DNA of 64,000 nt from Hydrogenophaga sp. RAC07 (GTDB lineage: Bacteria; Pseudomonadota; Gammaproteobacteria; Burkholderiales; Burkholderiaceae_C), in contig NZ_CP016449.1 of assembly GCF_001713375.1 (NCBI RefSeq), forward strand, positions 2,170,001-2,234,000. Reading direction: 5' to 3'. Position 1 is the first letter of the stretch; the number at the start of each line of letters is the position of its first letter. The notes beneath the pieces are model-generated. The model made no database searches and was not told the DNA's origin. It was given only the letters and a program-made list of their open reading frames with translations. This document shows, in pieces, positions 28,601 through 36,001 of this stretch. The position numbers and the translations under genes are program-made.

Positions 28601-31310
28601 CTCCACGCTGAGCGGAACCGAGGCCGTGGTCGACCATTTCATCGGTGGCGTGATGTCGGCCTCGCTGGCCGCCGGCCTCTACCCGGAAGCGCCCGGCACC
28701 CACCAGATCTTCATCAACAACCGCCAGGACCCGGACAGCCCGCTCGCCCTGCCCCGGCCGCCGCATGTGGTGGTGGTCGGGCTGGGCTCCGAGGGCAAGC
28801 TCAAGAGCATGTCCATCACACACACCGTCCGCCAGGCCTCGCTGGCCTGGGCGCAGCGGGTGGCCGAGGCACCGGGCGGTGGCCCGACCCAGTTTGAACT
28901 GGCCGCCACGTTGATCGGCAGCGGCGGCACCGGCATCAGCGTGAGCACCTCGGCGCAGGCGCTGGCCCAGGGCGTGCGCGAAGCCAATGAAAAGCTCGGC
29001 GCGGGCGGCTGGCCGCGGGTGAGCCACCTGCACATCGTGGAGCTCTACCTCGATCGCGCCACCGATGCCTGGAATGCCCTGACGCTGCTCTGCGCCGCAG
29101 CGCCCGACCATTTCACACTCGCGCCCACCATCCTCTCGGGCGTGGGTGCGCTGCGCCGGCCGCTGGACCGCGGCTACCGAGGCACGGCCTACGACTTCAT
29201 CAGCGCCGTGACCGTCACGGACGACACCGGCGAACCCAGCATCGTCTACACGCTCGACACCCAGCGCGCGCGCGCCGAGGTGCGCGCACAGGCCACGCAG
29301 GCGCGGCTGGTGGGCGAACTGGTGCGCCGGGCGTCGAACGACGCCAACCGCGACCGCAACATCGGCCGCACCCTCTTCCAACTGCTGGTGCCGGTGGAAA
29401 TGGAGGCCAGCCTGGGCGGCACCACCGAGCTGTTGCTCGAACTCGATGACGGCACTGCCGCCATTCCGTGGGAGCTGCTGGACGCACCCGACGACGGCCG
29501 CGGTGGCCCGGACGCACCCTGGGCCATCCGCAACAAGCTGCTGCGCCGCCTGCGCACCGCTGCGTTTCGCACGCAGGTCAGCGATGCCCGTCCCGACGAC
29601 TGCGTGCTGGTGATCGGCGAACCGCTGTGCGACCCGGCCCTCTACCCGCCGCTGCCAGCCGCGCGCGCCGAGGCCGAGGCGGTGGTGGAGGCCCTCAGCG
29701 GGCAGCTCGGGCTTGATCCTTCGCGCGTGCACGCGCTGATCGCGCCCGACGACAACCTCGGCCCCGATGCGGCCGCGGTGACCACCGCACTGCTCGCGCG
29801 GCGCTACCGCATCGTGCACATCGCCGGCCACGGCGAGCCCGAGCTGCTGCGGCTGGGCAAGCCGCCATTGCTGCGCGGCGTGGTGCTCAGCGACAACACC
29901 TTTCTGGGCCCGCGCGAGGTGCAGGCGATGCGTGTGGTCCCGGAGCTGGTGTTTCTGAACTGCTGCCACCTCGCGGCCGACCCGGACAAATTGCTCAAGG
30001 GCGGCTACGACCGCGCGCAGTTCGCCGCTGGTGTGGCCAAGCAGCTGATCCGCATCGGCGTGCGCTGTGTGGTGGCGGCGGGCTGGGCGGTGGAGGACGA
30101 GCCGGCCAACCAGTTCGCCACCGCGTTCTACCGCGCCTTGCTCTCGGGCCAGCGCTTCATGGACGCGGTGCAGGCCGGCCGCATTGCCGCGTACAACGCC
30201 AACCCGCTGGGCAACACCTGGGCCGCCTACCAGTGCTACGGCGATCCCGACTGGGTGTGGCAACGCAACGAGGTCGACACGCGTCGTGCGCCGCCCTCGC
30301 TGGCCAAAATTTACGGGGGCATTGCATCCCCCGTGGCGCTGGCACTTGCGCTGGAAACGCTGGCCGTGCAAAGCGCCACCCAGGGTGCAGGGGCCGAGTC
30401 ACAGCGCGAAAAGATCCGCTACCTCGAAGCCCGCTTCGAGGGCGAATGGGGCAGCATGGGCGCGGTGGCCGAGGCCTATGGCGTGGCCTGGGCCGCGGCG
30501 CGCGACATCGACCGCGCGCTGCACTGGTACCGCCGCGCCGTGGCGGCGAACGACGGCAGCGCCTCGGTGAAGGCCAACGAACAACTGGCCAACCTGGGTG
30601 CGCGCCAGGCCTGGACACGGCTGCAAAACGCGGCCGCCCAAGGGGCCAGGCCCGCCGCATTGAAAGCCCTCGTGGCACAAGGGCGCGCGGAGCTCACCGA
30701 GGCGGTGAGGCTGCTGGACGCGCTGGTGGCCTTGTCCCCCACGGTCGAGCGCGAGAGCCTGCTCGGCTCCACCTGGAAACGGCTGGTGCGGCTCGAAGGC
30801 GTGGCCGCTGCGGGCACGCCTTCTGTGGCGGACACGCAAGCCATCCAACAAGCCATTGAGCACATGGCCAATCACTACCGGCGGGCCGAAACACTGGCGC
30901 TGCAGACCGGCCAGTCCGACCTGTTCTACCCGGCCATGAACCTGGTGGCGGCCGAGTTGCTGGCGCGCGCCAGCGACCGGCGCTGGGCTGGTTTCGAGCC
31001 CGAACGCATCCAGCGGGTGCGCCAGAGCCTGGAGCGCCAACGGCGCGAAGACCCCGATTTCTGGAGCGTGGTGGGCCTGCCCGAGCTCAGCGTGTATGAG
31101 GCCCTGGCCAGCCACACGCTGGCGCAGCAGTTGCCCGCGGTGCTCGCCAGCTTTGACGACATGCACCAGCGCGCCGGAACGCCGTGGATGTGGGCCTCGG
31201 TGGCCGACCAGCTCTGCTTCGTGGTGGAGCACCTGCGCGGCATGTCGCCCACCGACCAGCAGGCCGCGAAAGAACTGCTCGACGTGCTGCGCAGCTACGC
31301 CGCTCCATGA
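25683..31310 (+). CDS. Giant tandem alpha/beta-hydrolase + CHAT-protease + helical-repeat protein
   Basis: The 1875-residue protein contains at least four modules. A first alpha/beta hydrolase (about 200-510) has LLHGTF and a nucleophile elbow THSRG (S279). A second, LCAT/lipase-like hydrolase (about 540-880) has MLPGILGSHL and THSMG (S650). An unassigned alpha/beta region (945-1180) includes VVVVGLGSEGKL. A CHAT caspase domain (about 1225-1530) has H1383 (IAGHGE) and a Cys in FLNCCHLA, most likely C1428. A helical, partly TPR-like tail (1545-1875) ends the protein. All three catalytic centres look intact. No signal peptide is seen. The stop overlaps the TIR gene start (ATGA). It could be a protease-gated lipase; this is inference. 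Confidence 0.88.
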   Translation: MSTAATAPITFIVRGQPQAPGVTRGGGSAAAATFGGRGQTVQRVQVGATRGSSDAVRLTARPGLDAVVLHISNGPSLMLHPETARDLMLAQSGITRSGLAAQPRSRSATEVQVPAQLGWQGLEQAGATRGATRGRLGDVLLSAVEVVTGLLLEPASRITAAKIAARVDDQVDAGLYALSAHSFATTLKGSGKPLVKIPPTASPDEPVLVLLHGTFSNTHGTFGKLWQHHPQKVRELFARHGDRVYGFDHPTLMASPIDNALMLARALPDGARLHLLTHSRGGLVAEVLARVCAKPELDEKSLAPFKAPGHRNQLQALRDLAAELKGRNIRVARVVRVACPARGTLLASKRLDAYVSVLKWSLELAAIPVAPTLIDFIGEVASQRCDPALMPGLECMMPESPLVQWLHATEGADGGTLPGQLRVVAGDIQGDSITSWVKTLLADAFYWTDNDLVVQTRSMYGGAPRSPAGGHAAATFVLERGGKVSHFSYFSEPRSAEAICNALVQDAPAGFRPIGPMSWAGSSSDGLRGMPRAAGAPPTSDRPAVIMLPGILGSHLAVDGKRIWLSARILGGLGRLAYPDSGGRVLPDGAIGSVYDDLAAFLSGSHEVIEFSFDWRRPIEEEAARLAEVMDVALSARAASGQPVRLLTHSMGGLVARTVQLECPAVWQRWLERPGSRLLMLGTPNGGSFAPMQVLSGDDTMGNALAAFGLPFQDHKARRLMAAMPGFMQLQMGLLDPALGLAQSERWQALAEQDMKALEEANFWHDPGSQRAIYRWGVPTQEVLDRAVALRRRLDQQRDTALPGFSDRLVMVVGHARFTPAGFEMDAREGLVYLDQPEGGDGRVTLESALLPGVRAWRVDSSHGDLPDVEAAFPAYLELLQNGDTQRLPLVGSAGLRGGPASAAVPAAALVRNRPSRQRSPVVVPPTGLGELLAPVAEPSTTSETPRGALHISVHNTNLKFTSQPLMVGHYFASTLSGTEAVVDHFIGGVMSASLAAGLYPEAPGTHQIFINNRQDPDSPLALPRPPHVVVVGLGSEGKLKSMSITHTVRQASLAWAQRVAEAPGGGPTQFELAATLIGSGGTGISVSTSAQALAQGVREANEKLGAGGWPRVSHLHIVELYLDRATDAWNALTLLCAAAPDHFTLAPTILSGVGALRRPLDRGYRGTAYDFISAVTVTDDTGEPSIVYTLDTQRARAEVRAQATQARLVGELVRRASNDANRDRNIGRTLFQLLVPVEMEASLGGTTELLLELDDGTAAIPWELLDAPDDGRGGPDAPWAIRNKLLRRLRTAAFRTQVSDARPDDCVLVIGEPLCDPALYPPLPAARAEAEAVVEALSGQLGLDPSRVHALIAPDDNLGPDAAAVTTALLARRYRIVHIAGHGEPELLRLGKPPLLRGVVLSDNTFLGPREVQAMRVVPELVFLNCCHLAADPDKLLKGGYDRAQFAAGVAKQLIRIGVRCVVAAGWAVEDEPANQFATAFYRALLSGQRFMDAVQAGRIAAYNANPLGNTWAAYQCYGDPDWVWQRNEVDTRRAPPSLAKIYGGIASPVALALALETLAVQSATQGAGAESQREKIRYLEARFEGEWGSMGAVAEAYGVAWAAARDIDRALHWYRRAVAANDGSASVKANEQLANLGARQAWTRLQNAAAQGARPAALKALVAQGRAELTEAVRLLDALVALSPTVERESLLGSTWKRLVRLEGVAAAGTPSVADTQAIQQAIEHMANHYRRAETLALQTGQSDLFYPAMNLVAAELLARASDRRWAGFEPERIQRVRQSLERQRREDPDFWSVVGLPELSVYEALASHTLAQQLPAVLASFDDMHQRAGTPWMWASVADQLCFVVEHLRGMSPTDQQAAKELLDVLRSYAAP

Positions 31311-32356
31311 ACCGCATCTTCATCAGCTACCGGTCGTCCGACGGCAAGAAGGACGCCGACCGGCTGTGCGCCGACCTCAGCCGGCTTTATGGCGCCGACC
31401 AGGTGTTCTTCGACAAACAGGACCTCAAAGGTGGGCACTCGTGGCGCAGTGCGATCACCGGCACGCTGGGCACCAGGCCGGTGGTGCTGTTGCTGGTCAC
31501 ACCCGAGCTGCTGGGCATGGAGCACCCCGAGGGCGGGCGGCGCATCGACCGCGACGACGACCCCATCCGCGGCGAGGTGCTGACCGCGCAGGCACACGGC
31601 GTCACCATCGTGCCGCTGCTCACCGAAGGCATGTTGATGCCGGCGACCGCCGACATACCGGCGCCGCTGCGGTTTCTGAAGGAATCGCATGCACTCAAGC
31701 TGCGCACCGAAGACTGGGCCGACGACCTCGACAAGATCGTGGCCGACCTCGCCAGCCACGGTATCCACCCGCTCAAACAACGCGGCAACGAGCCCACCCC
31801 ACGAAGCTGGATGCAGCGCGTGCAGCGCGGCTTCATGTGGATCGGCGGCATCTTTGTGGGCCTCATCGTGATCGGACTTCTGGTTCCCGATGACGAGGAG
31901 GCCATGCCGCCTTCTGCGCCCCCGTACGCGGCGGCAACACCCCCACCCGCGCCGGCTCAGGGCACCCGCGATGTCTCCGGCCTGTGGTGGTCCATCGACG
32001 AAGACAACCGCCGCCTGCGGGTGCAGCTCACCGTGAACAACGGTGCGATCCAGCTGCAGACGGACGCATTCCCCATTGCCTGGTACCCGCGCTGGCAGGC
32101 CTATGCCCAGGGTGTTCGGGAGATGGGCCTGATCGTCAACGACGTGCGCTACGTCGGCCAGGGTGTGCTCACCGATGTGATGGGCACGCCCCGCATCGAG
32201 ATCCCGGTTCAGGCCGTCACCGGCGACGGCCGTGGACCGCTGGACACCGGCAGCGTGGTGCTCACGGCGAGTGCCGACGGACGCGAACTCACCGGCCGGC
32301 TCTGGAGCAACGGCGAGCAAGCCGAAACCCCGCTGCGGCTCGTGCGCCAACCCTGA
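31307..32356 (+). CDS. Membrane-anchored TIR-domain protein
   Basis: The 349-residue protein starts with a TIR domain (1-155): RIFISYRSSDGKKDADRL, then VFFDKQDLKGGHSW, and a candidate catalytic Glu, E90, in IRGEVLTAQAHGVTIVPLL. Bacterial TIR domains of this kind often hydrolyse NAD or make signalling nucleotides. One membrane helix (177-193) follows a basic stretch and precedes acidic DDEE, predicting TIR inside and the C-terminus outside. The C-terminal 130 residues after a Pro/Ala linker form a beta-rich domain I do not recognise (GLWWSIDEDNRRLRVQLTV...). The ATG overlaps the stop of the CHAT gene, showing coupling. Confidence 0.9.
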   Translation: MNRIFISYRSSDGKKDADRLCADLSRLYGADQVFFDKQDLKGGHSWRSAITGTLGTRPVVLLLVTPELLGMEHPEGGRRIDRDDDPIRGEVLTAQAHGVTIVPLLTEGMLMPATADIPAPLRFLKESHALKLRTEDWADDLDKIVADLASHGIHPLKQRGNEPTPRSWMQRVQRGFMWIGGIFVGLIVIGLLVPDDEEAMPPSAPPYAAATPPPAPAQGTRDVSGLWWSIDEDNRRLRVQLTVNNGAIQLQTDAFPIAWYPRWQAYAQGVREMGLIVNDVRYVGQGVLTDVMGTPRIEIPVQAVTGDGRGPLDTGSVVLTASADGRELTGRLWSNGEQAETPLRLVRQP

Positions 32357-32387
32357 CCACCCACCACCAAGACCTGAGGAGATCCCC

Positions 32388-33413
32388 ATGTCCAAACTCG
32401 TTCATGTCTGCACCCAGCGCCTGCTGCCCGCCGAACTCATGCAGTTCCAGCCCACCGTGCGCAGCCGCGGGCGCACGCGCGCGATCATGCCGCTGGGCAA
32501 ACTCTGGATGAACGGCAGCACGCTGCGCGTGCGCTTCATCGGCGGCACCCCAGCACAACAGGCGACGGTGCGCGAGCAGGCGTCGTGGTGGACGGCGCAC
32601 GCGAACCTCCAGTTCGACTTCAACAACGCGGCCGACGCCGAGATCCGCATCGGCTTCGACCCGGCCAAGGGCGCCTGGTCGTACGTGGGCACCGACAACC
32701 GCAGCATTCCACTGGACCAGCCCACCATGAACCTGGGCTTCATGGACGGCGGCACCGTGGCACACGAGTTCGGCCACGCCATCGGGCTCATGCACGAACA
32801 CCAGAACCCGGCAGGCGGTATCCAGTGGAACGAGGCCGCCGTGATCCGCGACCTCTCTGGCCCACCCAACAACTGGAGCGAGGCCACCATCCGCCACAAC
32901 GTGCTCAACAAGTACCGCGCCGACCAGATCAACGGCACGACCTTCGACCCCGATTCGGTGATGCTGTATTTCTTTCCGGGCAGCTGGGTACAAAACGGCG
33001 TGGGCACGCGCGCCAACCCGATCCTCTCCGCGCTGGACAAGGCCTTCATCGGCGGCGCAAAGGCCTATCCCAAGACCGCGCCCACGCTGGTGGACGCCAA
33101 AGAGCTCGTGATCGGCGCCACGCGCCGCACCTCGGCCGCCATTGGCAAAGCCGGTGAAGAAGACCTGTTCCAGTTCACCGTGAAAACCGGCGGCCCCCAC
33201 ATCATCGACACGCGAGGTCCCACCGATGTGGTGATGAAACTCTTTGGCCCCGACAGCCCCACCGCCGTGATTGCCGAAGACGACGACAGTGGCGTGGACA
33301 CCAACGCACGGATCCACGCCAACCTCATCCCGGGCCGCTACTTCGTGCAGGTGCGTCACTACAACCGGGCCACCGGCATGGGCAACTACACGGTGAAGGT
33401 CCGCAAGGCCTGA
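32388..33413 (+). CDS. M12A/metzincin-type zinc metalloprotease with PPC domain
   Basis: The 341-residue protein has the full metzincin zinc motif HEFGHAIGLMHE (126-137), with three His ligands and catalytic E127. The Met-turn DSVMLYF follows, together marking an astacin-like protease. The C-terminal 95 residues (GEEDLFQFTV... to YFVQVRHYNRATGMGNYTV) form a pre-peptidase C-terminal (PPC) beta domain. Unlike most PPC proteases it shows no signal peptide and no obvious pro-peptide. GAGGAG precedes the ATG, 31 bp after the TIR gene. It is the last gene of the operon and is followed by a strong terminator. Confidence 0.9.
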   Translation: MSKLVHVCTQRLLPAELMQFQPTVRSRGRTRAIMPLGKLWMNGSTLRVRFIGGTPAQQATVREQASWWTAHANLQFDFNNAADAEIRIGFDPAKGAWSYVGTDNRSIPLDQPTMNLGFMDGGTVAHEFGHAIGLMHEHQNPAGGIQWNEAAVIRDLSGPPNNWSEATIRHNVLNKYRADQINGTTFDPDSVMLYFFPGSWVQNGVGTRANPILSALDKAFIGGAKAYPKTAPTLVDAKELVIGATRRTSAAIGKAGEEDLFQFTVKTGGPHIIDTRGPTDVVMKLFGPDSPTAVIAEDDDSGVDTNARIHANLIPGRYFVQVRHYNRATGMGNYTVKVRKA

Positions 33414-33435
33414 GCCTGTTGCGCCCGCCAGAAAC

Positions 33436-33466
33436 AAAAAAGGCTTCGGTTTCCCGAAGCCTTTTT
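33436..33466. terminator. Bidirectional terminator between the caspase/TIR operon and ahpF
   Basis: AAAAAAGGCTTCGG and CCCGAAGCCTTTTT form a hairpin with a 3-base loop, A-rich on the left and T-rich on the right. It can therefore end both the plus-strand operon (stop 33413) and minus-strand ahpF (stop 33483). Confidence 0.92.
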
Positions 33467-33482
33467 CATGGGTCGAACCCGT

Positions 33483-35075
33483 TCAGGCCGCGACAGCCTC
33501 TTCGGCTCTTGCAGCCACCACCGGCTGGCGGATCAGGTAGTCGAAGGCGCTGAGCGCGGCCTTGGAACCATCACCCGCGGCGATCACGATCTGCTTGTAC
33601 GGCACGGTGGTGCAGTCACCCGCAGCAAACACGCCGGGCACGTTGGTGTGGCCCTTGGCGTCGATCTCGATCTCGCCGTAGCGGCTCAGGTCCACGGTGC
33701 CCTTGAGCCACTCGGTGTTGGGCACCAGGCCGATCTGCACGAACACGCCTTCCAGCGCGACGTGTTTCACCTCGCCACTCACACGGTCCTTGAAACTCAT
33801 GCCGTTGACCTTGCCGCCAGCGCCCGTGATCTCAGTCGTCTGCGCATTCACGTTGATGGTCACGTTGGGCAGGCTTTTGAGCTTGCTCACCAGCACCGCA
33901 TCGGCCTTGAGCGCGTCGGCAAACTCGACCAGCGTCACGTGCTTCACGATGCCGGCCAGGTCGATCGCGGCCTCCACGCCGGAGTTGCCACCACCGATCA
34001 CCGCCACGTCCTTGCCCTTGAAGAGGGGGCCGTCGCAGTGCGGGCAGTAGGCCACGCCCTTGTTCTTGTACTCGGCCTCGCCGGGCACGTTCACGTTGCG
34101 CCAGCGCGCACCGGTGGACAGGATCACGCTGCGCGAATGCAGCACCGCGCCATTGGCCATCTGCACCTGCACCAGACCGCCCGCTTCCTTGGCCGGAATG
34201 ATCTTGTCGGCGCGCTGCAGGTTCATGATGTCCACGTCGTAGTGGCGCACCTGCGCTTCGAGCGCGGCGGCGAATTTGGGGCCGTCGGTTTCCAGCACGC
34301 TGATGTAGTTCTCGATCGCCATGGTGTCGTTGGTCTGGCCACCGAAGCGCTCGGCGGCCACACCCACGCGGATGCCCTTGCGGGCGGCGTACACGGCCGC
34401 AGCAGCACCCGCCGGGCCACCGCCGACGATCAACACGTCGTAGGGGTCCTTGGCGTTGAGCTTGGCGGCTTCGCGCTCGTCGGACTTCACGTCCAGCTTG
34501 GCCACGATCTCTTCGAGCAGCATGCGGCCCGAGCCGAACAGCTCACCATTGAGGAAGACCATGGGCACGGCCAGGATCTGGCGCTCTTCCACCTCGGCCT
34601 GGTAGAGACCACCGTCGATGACGGTGGCTTTCACGGCCGGGTTGAGGATGGACATCAGCGTGAGCGCCTGCACCACGTCCGGGCAGTTGTGGCACGAGAG
34701 GCTCATGTACATCTCGAAGTTGAAGTCGCCTTCCAGGCCCTTGATTTGATCGATCACGGCGGCCTCGACCTTGGGCGGATGGCCACCCGTCCACAGCAGA
34801 GCCAGCACCAGCGAGGTGAACTCGTGACCCAGCGGAATGGCCGCAAAACGCACGCCGGTGGATTCACCGTCGCGGGCAATCACAAACGAAGGCTTGCGCG
34901 CATCGGTGCCGCTCTCGTCGAAGCTCACCAGGTCGGACAGCCCGGCAACTTCCTGCAGCAACTCCTTCATCTCGGCCGCGCCGGCGCTGGCGTCCAGCGA
35001 AGCGATCAAACGGATCGGACGCTGCAGCTTGCCGAGGTAAGCCTGCAGTTGCGTCTTGAGGTTGGTGTCGAGCAT
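33483..35075 (-). CDS. ahpF: Alkyl hydroperoxide reductase subunit F
   Basis: This 530-residue NADH-dependent flavoprotein disulfide reductase recycles AhpC. The N-terminal double thioredoxin-fold domain carries the redox pair C128/C131 (SCHNC). The C-terminal thioredoxin-reductase-like part has the FAD motif [14 protein letters not shown] (about 214-227), the active-site pair C344/C347 (YCPHCDG) and the NAD-binding motif AVIGGGNSG. Length is normal. It follows ahpC by 93 bp containing a hairpin without a T-run. Confidence 0.97.
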   Translation of the reverse strand: MLDTNLKTQLQAYLGKLQRPIRLIASLDASAGAAEMKELLQEVAGLSDLVSFDESGTDARKPSFVIARDGESTGVRFAAIPLGHEFTSLVLALLWTGGHPPKVEAAVIDQIKGLEGDFNFEMYMSLSCHNCPDVVQALTLMSILNPAVKATVIDGGLYQAEVEERQILAVPMVFLNGELFGSGRMLLEEIVAKLDVKSDEREAAKLNAKDPYDVLIVGGGPAGAAAAVYAARKGIRVGVAAERFGGQTNDTMAIENYISVLETDGPKFAAALEAQVRHYDVDIMNLQRADKIIPAKEAGGLVQVQMANGAVLHSRSVILSTGARWRNVNVPGEAEYKNKGVAYCPHCDGPLFKGKDVAVIGGGNSGVEAAIDLAGIVKHVTLVEFADALKADAVLVSKLKSLPNVTINVNAQTTEITGAGGKVNGMSFKDRVSGEVKHVALEGVFVQIGLVPNTEWLKGTVDLSRYGEIEIDAKGHTNVPGVFAAGDCTTVPYKQIVIAAGDGSKAALSAFDYLIRQPVVAARAEEAVAA

Positions 35076-35117
35076 GAAATTCTCCTGAATGGGGTTGAGG
35101 CATCAATGCCGCCGGTG

Positions 35118-35137
35118 GATGGGCCCAAAGGCCCATC
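35118..35137 (-). other. Intercistronic hairpin between ahpC and ahpF
   Basis: GATGGGCC and GGCCCATC form a perfect 8-bp stem with a 4-base loop. No T-run follows on the minus strand. It is better read as an mRNA-stability or attenuation element that keeps ahpC transcript above ahpF than as a full terminator. Confidence 0.5.
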
Positions 35138-35168
35138 GGTCTGCGGTACTAAAGACTGCGGGGGACGA

Positions 35169-35732
35169 TCAGATCTTGCCGACCAGGTCCAGCGAAGGCG
35201 TGATGGTCTTGGCGCCTTCGTTCCACTTGGCTGGGCAGACCTGGCCTGGGTTGTTGGCCACGAACTGGGCAGCCTTGAGCTTGCGCAGGGTTTCCTTGAC
35301 GTCGCGAGCGATCGCGTTGTCGTGGATTTCAGCGGTCTTGATCACGCCTTCGGGGTTGATGATGAAGGTGCCGCGCAGCGCCAGACCTTCTTCTTCGATG
35401 TGCACGCCGAACGCGCGGGTCAGCGCGTGGGTCGGGTCACCGATCAGCGGGAACTTGGCCTTGCCCACGGCGGGCGAGGTCTCGTGCCACACCTTGTGCG
35501 CGAAGTGGGTGTCGGTGGTCACGATGTAGACCTCGGCACCGGCCTTCTGGAACTCGGCGTAGTTGTCGGCTGCGTCTTCCACTTCGGTCGGGCAGTTGAA
35601 GGTGAAGGCAGCGGGCATGAAGATCAGGACCGACCACTCACCGCGCAGGCTGGCGTCGGACACGGGCACGAATTTGCCGTTGTGGAAGGCTTGGGCCTGG
35701 AAGGGCTGAACGGTGGTGTTGATCAGGGACAT
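35169..35732 (-). CDS. ahpC: Alkyl hydroperoxide reductase subunit C (peroxiredoxin)
   Basis: This 187-residue typical 2-Cys peroxiredoxin reduces hydrogen peroxide and organic peroxides. The peroxidatic Cys is C47 in FNCPTE and the resolving Cys is C166 in NNPGQVCPAKW. It is of the E. coli AhpC type and is reduced by AhpF encoded next. AAGGA precedes the ATG. The upstream region carries OxyR-like half-sites. Confidence 0.97.
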   Translation of the reverse strand: MSLINTTVQPFQAQAFHNGKFVPVSDASLRGEWSVLIFMPAAFTFNCPTEVEDAADNYAEFQKAGAEVYIVTTDTHFAHKVWHETSPAVGKAKFPLIGDPTHALTRAFGVHIEEEGLALRGTFIINPEGVIKTAEIHDNAIARDVKETLRKLKAAQFVANNPGQVCPAKWNEGAKTITPSLDLVGKI

Positions 35733-35802
35733 GGTGTTTCCTTGGAGGTGAAGTTGCGGGAATGGTGAACGGGGTACTGCTGTCGCAGCGCTGGCTCGAA
35801 CT

Positions 35803-35865
35803 ATAGCTCATGTCTATCAGCAATCTTTATTGATAGTCACTATCTGGTCGATAGCCAGACTGTTG
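35803..35865 (-). promoter_or_regulatory. Candidate OxyR-binding region upstream of ahpC
   Basis: OxyR sites are ATAG/CTAT elements spaced by 7 bases. Here ATAG-N7-CTAT lies at 35803-35817, and ATTG-N7-CTAT-N7-ATAG lies at 35829-35854. The region is 70-130 bp upstream of the ahpC start, where OxyR is expected to activate. Binding is inferred from the pattern. Confidence 0.55.
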
Positions 35866-35901
35866 CAGCGCAACACATCGGGCGTTCAAGGCCTTACATT
35901 T

Positions 35902-35922
35902 TAATGCGAATCGTTCTCGTTC
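35902..35922 (+). promoter_or_regulatory. Fur box upstream of the TonB-dependent receptor
   Basis: TAATGCGAATCGTTCTCGTT matches the Fur consensus as a run of GATAAT-like hexamers (AATGCGAAT-C-GTTCTCGTT), in the GC-tolerant form common in Burkholderiales. It ends 79 bp before the receptor ATG, so iron-dependent repression is expected. Confidence 0.72.
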
Positions 35923-36001
35923 GATATACAATCCACGCTTCAAGCCAGCCAGGACGCCGTCGCGTGCAGCCAGCCGAAAACCTCTTCAGCTTGTTGCCAC
36001 C

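Noticed and set aside
23726..33413. Prophage or transferred island for the caspase/TIR operon
   Set aside because: No integrase, attachment repeat or tRNA is adjacent, and codon use is as GC-rich as its neighbours; only the promoter region is AT-rich. Transfer cannot be claimed from the window.
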